A stretch of DNA of 64,000 nucleotides. Origin: Phyto melanocephala (taxonomy: Eukaryota; Arthropoda; Insecta; Diptera; Rhinophoridae). Positions 37,082 through 47,799 of this stretch are shown piece by piece. Positions within the stretch are counted from its first letter, which is position 1. Each line of letters begins with the position of its first letter. A program made the position numbers and the translations under genes. Under the pieces are notes generated by a model that worked only from the letters and a program-made list of their open reading frames with translations, had not been told where the DNA came from and did no database searches. Where the stretch lies: contig OW799235.1 of NCBI GenBank assembly GCA_941918925.1, positions 106,595,947 through 106,659,946 on the forward strand, read 5' to 3'.

Positions 37082-37297
37082 TTGGTTGTTGGGTTTAAGC
37101 TGGTTTATATGCATTTCACTGGTGCTTATGTCAGATCATCAGTAAACCTTTACCCAAATTCTTGAAAAAGTTTAAAATTTTTATAAGTTATATTTTTAAA
37201 TTCTCACTAACAAAATGAGAAAAAAAACTATAAAAAACTTTTTCAAAAACCCAACCAACAATTTTTTTAATTTTGAATTTTTTTTTATTTTTCTAAA
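37082..37297. repeat. Short repeat with GTTGGGTTT ends, copy 2
   Basis: Reverse-orientation match to 30235-30431. The resemblance continues through TTTTTATTTTTCTAA up to 37297, the exact point where Helitron H2 begins, so H2 inserted into or at the edge of this repeat. Confidence 0.6.
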
Positions 37298-37982
37298 TCT
37301 ATATATATAAAAATAAAACTCTGCGTGTGTGTTAGCTATAGACTCCGAAACTCAAACTTTGGAAAGTTGTTGTACACTTTCCAGGGAGTGTTTATGGGTG
37401 CAAAAAGTGGGCGGCGCCACGCCCATAAAAAGTTAGTTATCATTTTTAGCTACATGCACTTGACCGATTTTTCTGAAACTTTGCACACATATTGAGCTTT
37501 CATGACTATATAATTTCGTGACTAAAAAGTGGGTGGGGCCACGCACCTAAAAATAGTTATCATTTTCAGCTACTTGCACTAGATAAATTTTTCTGAAACT
37601 TTGCACACACATATTGAGCTGTCATGACAATATAATTTCGTAATTTGAAAAGTGGGCAGGGCCACGCCCATAAAAAAGTTTTTATTTTGAGGTACTTGCT
37701 CTGGACCAATTTTTGTAAAACTTTGCACACATATTGAGTTGTCATGACTTTACAATTTCTTGATAAGAAAAGTGGTTAGTGTCACGCCCATAAAGCAAAT
37801 TATTTTTTTTAGCTTATTGAGTTTCACGGATTTTTCTGGAACTTTGCACACATGTCATGACTACTTATACAGTTTCGAGATTAGAAAAGTGAGCAGTGCC
37901 ACGCCCACTTGATATTCAATTTAAATTCAGAATGCATTTTTAATCATTAAGTGGCGTAGCAACGCGCGCCGGGCTTTTCTAG
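37298..37982 (+). mobile_element. Non-autonomous Helitron, copy H2
   Basis: Starts TCTATATATATAAAA after an A and ends GCGCGCCGGGC..CTAG before a T. Five internal modules with CACGCCC-type near-palindromes (near 37404, 37527, 37652, 37773 and 37889). The opening 'CCGATCGGGCT' stretch seen in H1 and H4 is deleted. Confidence 0.85.
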
Positions 37983-37986
37983 TATA

Positions 37987-38246
37987 TAAATAAAATTAGG
38001 TAAGTACGTAGGTAGGTAGGTAAGGCTGGTGCAAAGTTACCCTCACACCTTCACTCGGAGACCATTACGGTCCATTGTGACGCCTTAATAGAGAGAAGAA
38101 TAGAATAAGAATAGAAATATTTAGGATAGAAGAGAAAGAGAAGCAGACAATTCCAGAGTCTCCGGCGGGAATCGAACCCGCAACCTCCAAACAACTGACT
38201 TGTCCTTTTACTGACTAGTCCACAGGGGCACTCTTAAATAAAATTA
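37987..38246 (-). mobile_element. Full-length tRNA-derived SINE with 12-bp TSD
   Basis: TAAATAAAATTA at 37987-37998 and 38235-38246 flanks a 236-bp insert. On the minus strand it begins with a tRNA-like head: an A-box-like TAGTCAGTAAAAGG region and a perfect B box GGTTCGATTCC (38168-38178). A linker follows, then a tail with hairpin GGACC..GGTC, and last CCTTACCTACCTACCTAC. The tail resembles the 3' end of some insect LINEs, which could explain mobilisation in trans. The tRNA of origin is not certain. Confidence 0.92.
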
Positions 38247-40280
38247 ACTAAGTTTAATTTTTTTTTAAGTTTAGCCACCCCCAGAACAAAATTTTAATTA
38301 CGCCAATGTGTATGTGAATGTGTAGCTTTTTTAATTGAATATAATTTAAAATACTTAAAAGAATTGAGAAATGATTTTTTTTTAATAAATATTAAAATAT
38401 TCGTCTGCAAAAGTGCCCTAGTAAACTAGCCTGTATTGTGCTTGTATGTTAGGTTTGCCAGTGGTATTCCCGCCTGAGTTTTTGACCTGTTACACTTCAA
38501 CGCTAAAAAGACCTTTGTACACACATCCTTTAATTAAATTGGAATATATTTTTTAATTGTATTGCAATAAATATAAATTAATTTTCCTTCCTACTTAAAG
38601 TAGTTTAAGAGGTTTTTAATACAATTTTTTTTAGCAGAGACAGCAATTTTATACATTGAAATTTTTCACTTAATCTGAGATATTGTTAATGTTTTCTTAA
38701 ATTCTCTTAAAATTTTTCGTATTAGCAGAAAATTAACCCGACAAATATTCCGCTATAAGCTTGACCCATATTCGTATCTTCTTTTAAGCATATAATCGTT
38801 GTTGTATAAATAAATTTATTTTTAATGCATTTTTGTATGTGGTATAGATTAAATTTAAGTATGTAATATGTTTTTGGATTTATTTTTTATTAACGTGTTT
38901 ATTTCCCAGTAGACCTAGCGAATAAAATGGGATAAAAGATAAAGAAAAAAATAAGTACGGAAATCGAAAAACGTAATATATTTTATTATAACTTGTGAAA
39001 CAGCAATAAAAATAAAATTTTATTCACACAACAGTTGTGCACAAGTAATAAAAGAGAAATTTTATACACATTTTGGACAAGTTTCAAGCACGAACTTTTA
39101 AAGAGTCATTGCTGTGCTATCGGACATTTAACCCTTACACTTGTTTTGATATTCACATTCGTAACACATGAGCCTAGGCCAGTGTTGTCAGTTCTTGGTG
39201 ACCACAAAAGGCTAAATATCATACAAAAAAAGAGCTAAGAAACGGCTAATAAAGCTTAAAAAAAGAGGCTAAAAAGATGCTAACAATTTCAAAGGAGGTC
39301 TTATTATTACTAGTCAACTCTTAACAAAAATGTTTGGGATATTTTTTATTCATTTTGTTACTTTTGTTGCTTTCGATTTCTAGTAAATGTCAATCTAAAT
39401 GACAGACACACGATAAATGCAGGCATTTTTTCTTTAAACACGTACCGAAACAATACGAAACGTTTCCAAACTTAAAAAAAAATTTTGCAGTAGCTACCTC
39501 TAAACGTTTTTAAATACAACTAAGAAGCAAAATAAAAATTATACTATTTTCTCGTTTTTACCGAGACACATTTCTGCATACATACATATGAGCAACTTAA
39601 TTTAAATATTTTTTGGTGGGAATTTTTTAATGTCTATAAAAGGAGTAAAAAAGTAAAATATGCTAAAAAAAAGGCTCAGGTATAAACTCATGTTTCCATC
39701 ATGTAAATTTATCCTGAAGAGGGTAATGCTGTCAACTTTGGTCTATGTAGACGCACTCATTGATCACCGCTTCTACTGGTCACTACTGGTGTAATCTTAA
39801 TTAGTGAAAATACAATATGATAAGTTATCTATCTAAATCATTTAAAACAAATTGTTTAACTAACACTTACATTTATTGGTATTCTTAAGAACTATTGCAT
39901 ATCTGAGCAAGTACTAAAATGTTTGAGTTTAATGTTGTTCATTTCATTTAAATATATTATATTTTATCGTAGCATGAGTGTAATAAATACAACTTTTCTT
40001 AATCAGCAAACTTTCAAGTTAATTTTTTACAAAAAGCTCTAAAAAGTAGATACATGCTAGTCCTGCCTTATAAAAAGTTTAAGAAGCTCTGGCCAACGAT
40101 CGAAAACTATATAGCCCTATACAAATCACGGAATAAATAACTGCAGCTGTTTAGTATGTTTTAAGGAAAAACTTGCACCCGTAGCACTAGAAGCAAAAGC
40201 TCTGGCCTTAGTAATCCGATTACCGGTAACAAAAAAATAAATATGCACTTTACAGGAGTAAAAAGAAGAAATACAAATAA
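38247..40280. other. AT-rich DNA without recognisable feature
   Basis: No gene recognised; several short open frames have no similarity I can name. Confidence 0.5.
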
Positions 40281-40284
40281 AATA

Positions 40285-41180
40285 GTGAAACAACTATATT
40301 CTATTACGCCGAATCTTATGTACCCTTCGTCATCCTGTAATGTCAAAATTCTCGTTACGACCTCATCGTAGTGCGCCTAGATTTCAGAACTAATATTGTA
40401 CATCATTTTATTTTGAACCCTCTTCCAGATTTTAAGTTTGTTTATGATTTGCTATGTTATGCTCTCATTTATTACTCAATATAATTGAGCTAATAAGAGA
40501 TAAGGATATAGTAAGAAGTAGTTTAAGTAATTTAGTAATATTAGTTTGTGCGTATTTTCTTTTTAATTCCAATAATCTACTGGCAATGTCCTTTCATACA
40601 ATATATTCAGTGCTCTTTTTCGACGCCATTTTAGATTTTGATTAATTTTTCAATTTTACTCTATTCCACTAATCAAACCATTTTATGTTATAAGCATTTT
40701 GTCTCCTGGTTGTTCTAAAGCTAAGAAAGATCGATATTCCTTTTTTAGTTTTAAGGAAAAGCCCAAACAATTTTAGTGCTTATATCTCAGTCAGATTTAG
40801 TTTGCTGTTATATCTGGAATAATTTTTCAGACCGCCGCATATAATTATGTGCTAGTATTGTATTCTTAGTTGGAAGCTATAAATATTTTTTTCTAAAGAA
40901 TCTTTGCCTACAACTTTGCGCATTAGATATCGATTTATCAAAACTAGCACTAGATGCATTTTATATACATAAATACCAAAAAACGTGTCTTCAAATTATC
41001 CGAGACCTTAAAAATATTAATGTTTGTAGTAAAAATATGAAAAAAAAACATTATTATTTATTGATATCTCGGAAAGTTATGGAGCAATTGTGCTGGTTTT
41101 TCAATAGCGATTCTTTCCCAAATATTTCGAAAAGACGAAAGCCACGAACATTGGCATTTAATCCATAACATGGACATCAC
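40285..41180. repeat. Degenerate DINE-1-related relic
   Basis: TATTCTATTACGCCGAATCT followed by TACCC near 40299 resembles the family's left end. Parts of 40800-41150 resemble 61140-61400 (for example the TTTTCAATAG.GAT.CT block). Very old. Confidence 0.35.
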
Positions 41181-41738
41181 GTTTCCTATTCATAAGCTTT
41201 CAGAATAAACAAATAAATATATATTTTTTGTATCAGCTTGTTGCAACATAAAACTTTAAACTTTAAACAGATACCAGTTTAAAGTCTCAATTTCCAATTA
41301 GATAGCATTTAATGTTTGTTTTTTGTTTGATTGTTACATAAATAATTTGTTAAAAATATAAGTATTTTATGGCCGTACAGTGAATAAAGATTCTTTGTAA
41401 CAAATGTTTTTTTAACGCCAAGGAAACCACCGGGGTTTTTTTCAATAGGTGCTCATACACGCAAATATTCAGGTAAATGGTGTGCGGTTAAGGACATAAA
41501 AACGTAACACAAAAAAGAGAGTAAAAAAAATACTTAAAAAAATAAAACATAAATTTAAGAAAGAACTGCGTTTAAAATGAAAAATTAAATTGTAACAAGT
41601 AAGAGCACTATATTCGGCTGTGCCGAATCTTTTATACCCACCACTAATTTTGTGTACATTTAAAGCACAATATTTATTATTTTGTTAATCGCTATGGAAT
41701 AATCTCTTTATAATAAAATATGTATCACTTTCTTTGTA

Positions 41739-42352
41739 GAGGGTGGTTAAATTTTAAGGGCCCATGTTGAAGGTGAACTACATCTAGTCTTTAAATTTAT
41801 TTTCTGCACTTCACTTGACATTTCTCAATCTCAAACTTACTCAATTTGATCCGTGGAAAGATACGCAAGTGAGCAACGCTTTAAAGTTATTCAGGTTTTT
41901 TATAAAAATGGGCGTTCAAATCAAAATGCATTTTGTGCACTTTGTAATTCTTTTGATCAACATAATCGTTCAAATTTGTCCACAATCGGGAGAATTGTAA
42001 AAAATATTTTAATTTCTGCAAAACATGTCTGTATAAAATGTAAGAAAATCTGTGAATGCCTTCTTAGTTCGTTGAATGGGAACCATTGCTGTTTTTTGTA
42101 ATAGTGTGGCAAAATAGCAGTCAACCTTGACTCATCATCATGCCCAACAATTGAGCATCAACATTGTCATTAAAAATTTGGACCATCAGATAGAGGAGTG
42201 GTGCCAAGGATGGGGGGGCCATTTGGCAGATATTTTGTTAAATACATAATTGAACCATACAAATATTATCATTATAAAAAGAAATGATAATATCCTAAAT
42301 AATTTGTGTTTTATTTAAATTCAACATCGGTCCTTAAAATTTAACCACCCTT
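41739..42352 (+). mobile_element. Internally deleted mariner nested in copy D
   Basis: This is the best-preserved reading of the captured transposase N-terminus: MERYASEQRFKVIQVFYKNG, then RSNQNAF, QHNRSNLSTIGRIV at 41853-42000. That is a mariner-type DNA-binding domain. The frame then degrades. The catalytic domain is absent and the C-terminal GGHLAD-like codons are at about 42218-42235. Confidence 0.82.
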
Positions 42353-42544
42353 TATAACTTCGATATGCTACTAAAATGCTTTTGTAAATGTAGTATTTCA
42401 ATGAAAGTGGGCGTTAAAGTAGGCGTTAAAGTAGGCGTGTCAATAAAGTGTCTGCTAATAAATACAACTTAGATATTTCAATATTGTCATTTATTTTCCC
42501 AAAAACTTTGTCAATAGAGAAATTACATGAATTTAATATAAACC

Positions 42545-43406
42545 GTTATGGCAGGTGGGCGTTAAAGTGAGTGTGTTACCTTAACTTTTTGGCACAACGA
42601 CTACATTGGTTAGAAGGATATTCGTAGCAAATTTGATCATCATACCTCTCATTTTGGAAGTTTTATGAGCTTTTAAATTTCATTAACATTAGATAACGTG
42701 AAAAGTGGGCGTTATAGTAGGCATGTCAAAGTTGTTTTTGCGAATGAGTACAACTTAGGAGTTTCAATATAGCCCTTTATTATTCCAAAATCTTTATTAA
42801 TAGAGAAATTATATGAATTTTATTAAAAACTTTATATGGGAGGTGGGCGTAAAAGTGGGCGTGGCACCTTACTTTTCTGGCGCAGTAAGGACACTACCTA
42901 GAAGGATATACGTAGTAAATTTTATCATCATACCTCTAATTTTGGCGGTTTTATGAGCTTTTAAATTTCATTAACGGTAGATAACGTAAAAAGTGGGCGT
43001 TATAGTAGGCGTGTCAAAGTTACTTTTTCGAATGAGTACAACTTAGGTGTTTCAATATAGCCCTTTATCATTCCAAAATCTTTATTAATAGAGAAATTAT
43101 AAGAATTTTAGTTAAAACGTTAAATGGGAGGTGAGCGTAAAAGTGGACGTGGCACCTTAATTTTCTGGCACAGTAATGATATTGCCTAGGGGGATATACG
43201 TAGTAAATTTTATCATCACACCTCTAATTTTGGCGGTTTTATGAGCTTTTAAATTTCATTAACGGTAGACAACGTGAAAAGTGGGCGTTATAGTAGGCGT
43301 GTCAAAGTTGTTTTTACGAATGAGTACAACTTAGGTGTTTCAATACAGCCCTTTATTATTCCCAAATCATTATTAATAGAGAAATTATATGAATTTTATG
43401 TAAAAC
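42545..43406 (-). repeat. Three tandem modules, copy D
   Basis: Landmarks at 42545, 42831, 43119 and 43407. Confidence 0.88.
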
Positions 43407-44049
43407 TTTATATGGGAGGTGGGCGTAAAAGTGGGCGTGACACATTGATTTTCCGTTACAAAAAAGCGTCTCACCAAAAAACAAAGTTTGCAAAATTTCA
43501 AAGTCGTACATCCGATTTTGTTGCTTTTATAACGTTTTTGTTTTGAAATATACCGAAAAATACACTGTGCGGTATAAATTTTCGTACATTTTGATCGATA
43601 ACTCCTCTCCTAATGCATAGATAATTTTTGGGGAGAGATATTGTTTTGACTCGAGAAATATATATTCGAAGTTTCATGACTCTACGTTAATGCGTTTGGA
43701 CACAATTCCATTTTATTCGGTGTTTGAAGGACACGGTTTTTTCGACCTACTCTTGCTTTACGAGCTATAACTCTCCTTCTAATGCTCCGATTTATCCCAT
43801 TTTCAATACCAAACAAACGTTGTCTATAGGAAAGGTTCTGGCAAAATTTGAGCCCCATAGCTTTTTTTGTGCGACCTCTATAGTGCTTTCAACAGACGGA
43901 CGGACGGACATAGCTAGATCGTCATAAAATCAAACCCCGATTCAGAATATATATACTTTATGGGGTCTTAAATGGATATTTCGATGTGTTACAAACGGAG
44001 TGACAAAATGAATATACCCCCACCATTTTTTTGGTGGCGGGTATAAAAA

Positions 44050-44508
44050 GGGTTAAGAAAATAACCTTATGTCCTTGAAATGTATTTCCAATATGCATAC
44101 GTAGGCAGACATAATTATGTTATTCTGATTAGATTCATTACGGCTGCACAATTTTAAAACACAGTAATTGACAAGAATAATATTGACTTATTTTTAAGAC
44201 AACATATTCTTACTAAATCAGAAATGTGACCTAATGTTTGACTTGTTTTTTATATATAAATTTTTTTCAATAACATAAATATAAACTACCCAGCAAAATA
44301 ACACATTACAATATAATGAGCTGAAAGTACTAGGAAACTGTTCTTCACTACTTTTAATTTGGCACCTTAACCCTTTATTTTAACACGACGATGTCATTGG
44401 AAGCAATTACTTACCATACTCGCACATCATATTATGTATCCTGTTATTTTCCTTATTTCATAAGTGGAAAAAAAAGGGAGCGCTTTTGGTAATAAAGTTT
44501 AGTGGTGG
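44050..44508. other. AT-rich DNA without recognisable feature
   Basis: Nothing recognised. Confidence 0.5.
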
Positions 44509-46296
44509 GTAGTTATTAGGGTGATCGACTCGGTTTGACAACCGGTGGAAAACCCGGTTTTTTCATATTTCAGCTGGCGGTTTTTTCCAAATGTTGATTT
44601 TTCGAATGTTAAGTTCACCAGTTTTTTTATCCGAAAAAGCCGGTTTTTTAATTATTTAAGTTTATTTTCATATATCTTTATAACCAATAGTACCATAGTA
44701 TAATTAGTACGCAATAAGTTTTCAAAAATCAAAAAAAAAAAATAAATACTATTAAATATTCTTTGATAATATTGTAAGAAATTAACCTGTTGTTCAAAAA
44801 CAAATGTAAAATAAGAAAAATAATTGAGCTTAAATATTATTATTTCTTAAATGGAGAGTAGGTATTCTTTACGTTGTTGGAGTTTTAATTTGCTCTACTA
44901 ATGAACTTCTAAGATAAATTTTTTTCTAAATTATTGGACCTTGATCCTATTTCACACTAATAGTGTAAGAGCCACAGAGCTTACAATACTTTTTGATCTC
45001 TTCTAAAGCAAATACCGATTACTTTTATCAAATTAGTTTAGTTCTTAAAAAACAATAATGTAATTTATATTTTCTATTTACAATATGCAATATGTTAATA
45101 TGATGTTTATTATTAATATGTTTGATGAAAGCAGTAAATAGCTTTGTATCAAAAATATTAGAAAATTTAATCTTATGCTTTAAACACAATCAAGTCCACC
45201 GACCATCGACTACAAGATGTCAAAAATAGAATACATGCGTGCTTATGAGAATAATTATTTTAGCCGCTACACGACTACTGACTACACGGCTACTTTTGTA
45301 GCCCGTAGCCAAGTTAGGCTAATTTCTATTTTTCTTGGCTACAAAAAACAGATTAGTGCTGCCAATACAATAAATGCATGAAATGGTGGTTTTAAAAACG
45401 CAATACATTAAATATCGCTATTAAAAACGCGAAAAACTATTATAGTGCCACCATTGAAAAATAATAATCATCTGTTCATTATGTGTTTATTTTTTGTAGT
45501 TAGTGGTCGGTAGTCATTAAAAGAATTATGTAGCTGGCGACTTGGCTATTTTTGTAGCCAGCTACTTTTGTAGTCAGTAATCGATGGTTGGTAGCCTTTG
45601 ATTGTGTTTATAGCTTTAAACTAAACAATTAAAAAGGTGCCATATTCTTTTGACTACTTTAAATTTATAGACCTAACGTTAAAAGTTAAAGGTAATTGAA
45701 GTATAAACTTAGCTGATCGATCTCTTTTAGGTAAAAAGTGTAGTTACAATAAAGACCAACCAATTATGTGTTCTTCTGCATATTAAATTTAATTAATGGC
45801 ATAGAGAATTTTTAGATAATTTTAAACAAAATACGTTAGTGCGTATTAGTTTAGAAGATCTATTTAACATTTGAAAAATGTACAGAAGGAGATACAAAAT
45901 TTTATAACAGCCTTATTAAAAGTCTTATTTATTTATGTATTTATTTATTGTATTTATTTATTTCACTTGTAGAGAGTACATTTTGTCCTTAAATTCAACT
46001 AATTAAAACCGAATTAGTCAACAGCATTCATATCAGTAATTACGTTTATTGCGTAATTGTGCAGCCAAACGTATTTAAACTGTAAAAATTTCTATTTAAA
46101 TATTATTTTTTTATAACCTTTCTTTACAAAATTTTTAATTTTTTCTTTAAGGAATTATATATTATATATTCGAACCGGTTAACCGGTTTTTTATCAATTT
46201 TCAAAATAGAAACCGGTTTTTTTAAGTTCTAATTTCCAAACTATTTGAAAACCGGTTTCTTAAAAAAGTCGAATAATCGATCATCCTAGTAGTTAT
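44509..46296. mobile_element. 1.77-kb hAT-type element with 8-bp TSD
   Basis: Element 44517-46288 is flanked by GTAGTTAT on both sides. The left end is TAGGGTGATCGACTCGG and the right end is TCGATCATCCTA, the TIR of the 642-bp copy with one change. The outer parts align with that copy (left about 44517-44650, right about 45829-46288). The extra 1.1 kb in the middle shows no hAT transposase reading and contains another inverted-repeat element at 45181-45610. Confidence 0.9.
45181..45610. mobile_element. Inverted-repeat element nested in hAT copy
   Basis: TAAACACAATCAAGTCCACC at left mirrors GATTGTGTTTA at 45600. The pairing continues through CGACCATCGACTAC and ACTGACTAC..GGCTACTTTTGTAG motifs. 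Both arms are rich in GTAGC/GCTAC repeats. No clean TSD, superfamily unknown. Confidence 0.65.
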
Positions 46297-46685
46297 TTCT
46301 TATCTTGTTAAACGCTTTTTCAATAGCTATGAAGTTTGGGTCCGAGATGCCGGTACAGTTACATAGAAAGTATATATTTTGAATAGCTATTGAACAACAA
46401 TGTATTACAAAGATTAAAAACAAAACGAAAAAATATATTTTTTTAGTAGACTAAATTTAAATTAAATATACGGTGACTGTACATTAAAATTTTATCGAAA
46501 AATTGTTAGTACTGTCTGGATTACAAAACATATAAATAACAACTCTGGAAATTGTATACTGTTTTCTGGACTCGCTTTTCATAAATAAATAACTGAATGG
46601 TTTTTATGAAGTTAGCATCAAGTTACTGTTATAGCTATCATAACGTACACAATTTTCTAAAAACATTTTTAAAAAATATTTCTTA

Positions 46686-47174
46686 CTAGAAAAGCCCGGC
46701 GCGCGTTGCTGCGGCCCTTAATGAATAAAAATTCATTCTGAATTTAAATTGAATATCAAGTGCAAAAAGCTAAAAATTATAACTTTTTTTTATGGGCTTG
46801 GCCCTGCCCACTTTTCTAACCACAAAATTATATAGTCTTGATAGCTCAATATGTGTGCAAAGTTTCAGAACAATCGGTCCAGTGCTAGTACCTCAAAGTT
46901 ATAACTTTTTTATGGGCGTGGCCCCGCCCACATTTCTAATCGTGAAATTATAAAGTCATGACAGCACAATATGTGTGCAAAGTTTCAGAGAAATCGGTCA
47001 AGTGCAAGTAGCTAAAAATGATAACTAATTTTTTATGGGCGTGGCCACGCTAATTTTTTGCCACCCATTACCACTCCCTGGAATGTGTACAACAACTTGC
47101 CAAAGTTTGAGTCCGATCGGTTTTACAGTTTCAGAGTCTATACACAGGGTTTCACTTTTATATATATACATAGA
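46686..47174 (-). mobile_element. Non-autonomous Helitron, copy H3
   Basis: Reversed relative to H1, H2 and H4. CTAG followed by GCCCGGCGCGCGTTGCTGC forms the 3' end at 46686. The 5' end lies in TATATATACATAGA with a GATA repeat beside it, so the exact 5' base is uncertain. Only three modules (near 46794, 46914 and 47037). Confidence 0.8.
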
Positions 47175-47189
47175 TAGATAGATAGATGG
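47168..47189. repeat. GATA microsatellite
   Basis: Four to five GATA units abutting the H3 5' end. Confidence 0.8.
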
Positions 47190-47569
47190 AAATAAAACAA
47201 CAACTTTGCGAGTTACTAATGAGCTCACGGGCTTAGCTAGCTATAATTTCTTAAGTTTTCTACCATAAAGCAGATAATGTATACTTTATGATCATGGCGG
47301 TGTTCATGTTAAGTAGTTCTTTAATTAAATTGTTTATAGGGATACAACTTTTTTACAATTTTTTAAAATATCAAAATGGCCCTATCCATACCATATAGTA
47401 CATACAAAAACAATAAGAACTGAATCTTTAGATTTTTGATATCGTTAGAAAATGTTTCGCGTCAAATGCAATTAAGTTTGGGATCAGTAAGTTCTAAAAA
47501 ATTAAGTAATTTCTCTTAACAAAAATAGTTTTTAGATGGTGATTTTTATTATAATCAAATAATTACATT

Positions 47570-47797
47570 AAGAAATATCAAGGCATATTTATTCATCAGG
47601 TAATTGCAGTTCGGAGAGAATTTTTTTTGTTTATATTTCTTTTATATAAAGCTTGACATTTGAAATAAATTAGAAAAGAGAGAAAATTGTTTTTTATTTA
47701 TGCATTTTGACAGCTGAAACTTAAAGTAAGTGTTGAAAAAAATAATCAGCTGACGAATCAAGAGTACCTGATAAATAATTATGCCTTGAAGAAATAT
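47570..47797. mobile_element. Palindromic hAT-type MITE, copy 2
   Basis: Element 47579-47788 (210 bp) lies in the opposite orientation to the 16.6-kb copy, with the same CAAGGCATATTTATTCATCA end. AAGAAATAT flanks both sides (8 bp plus one chance match, or 9). Confidence 0.87.
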
Positions 47798-47799
47798 AA

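Larger units (their letters stand above)
41594..44047 (-). mobile_element. DINE-1-like element, copy D
   Basis: Both ends are intact. The nested mariner is at 41739-42352. Three modules follow from 42545; the first is 286 bp because of a 2-bp loss at its start and the other two are 288 bp. The CAGACGGA run is reduced to about one unit. Confidence 0.8.

Noticed and set aside
38160..38234. Functional tRNA gene
   Set aside because: The B box is perfect, but the sequence cannot fold into a full cloverleaf by eye, continues into a SINE body, and is flanked by a 12-bp TSD.
7296..42000. Recurring frame MTFLNLKLTQFDPWKDTQ in the nested mariners
   Set aside because: It is a shadow frame. The frame carrying SEQRFKVI and NGRSNQNAF matches mariner transposases; this one does not.
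8784..44047. A recurring open frame beginning MGG.RKSGR.TLIFRYKK in copies B, C, D and E2
   Set aside because: Comparing B and C by eye gives about as many amino-acid changes as silent changes, copy A and the duplicated E units break it, and its start is simply the 288-bp module boundary. It recurs because the DNA is repeated.
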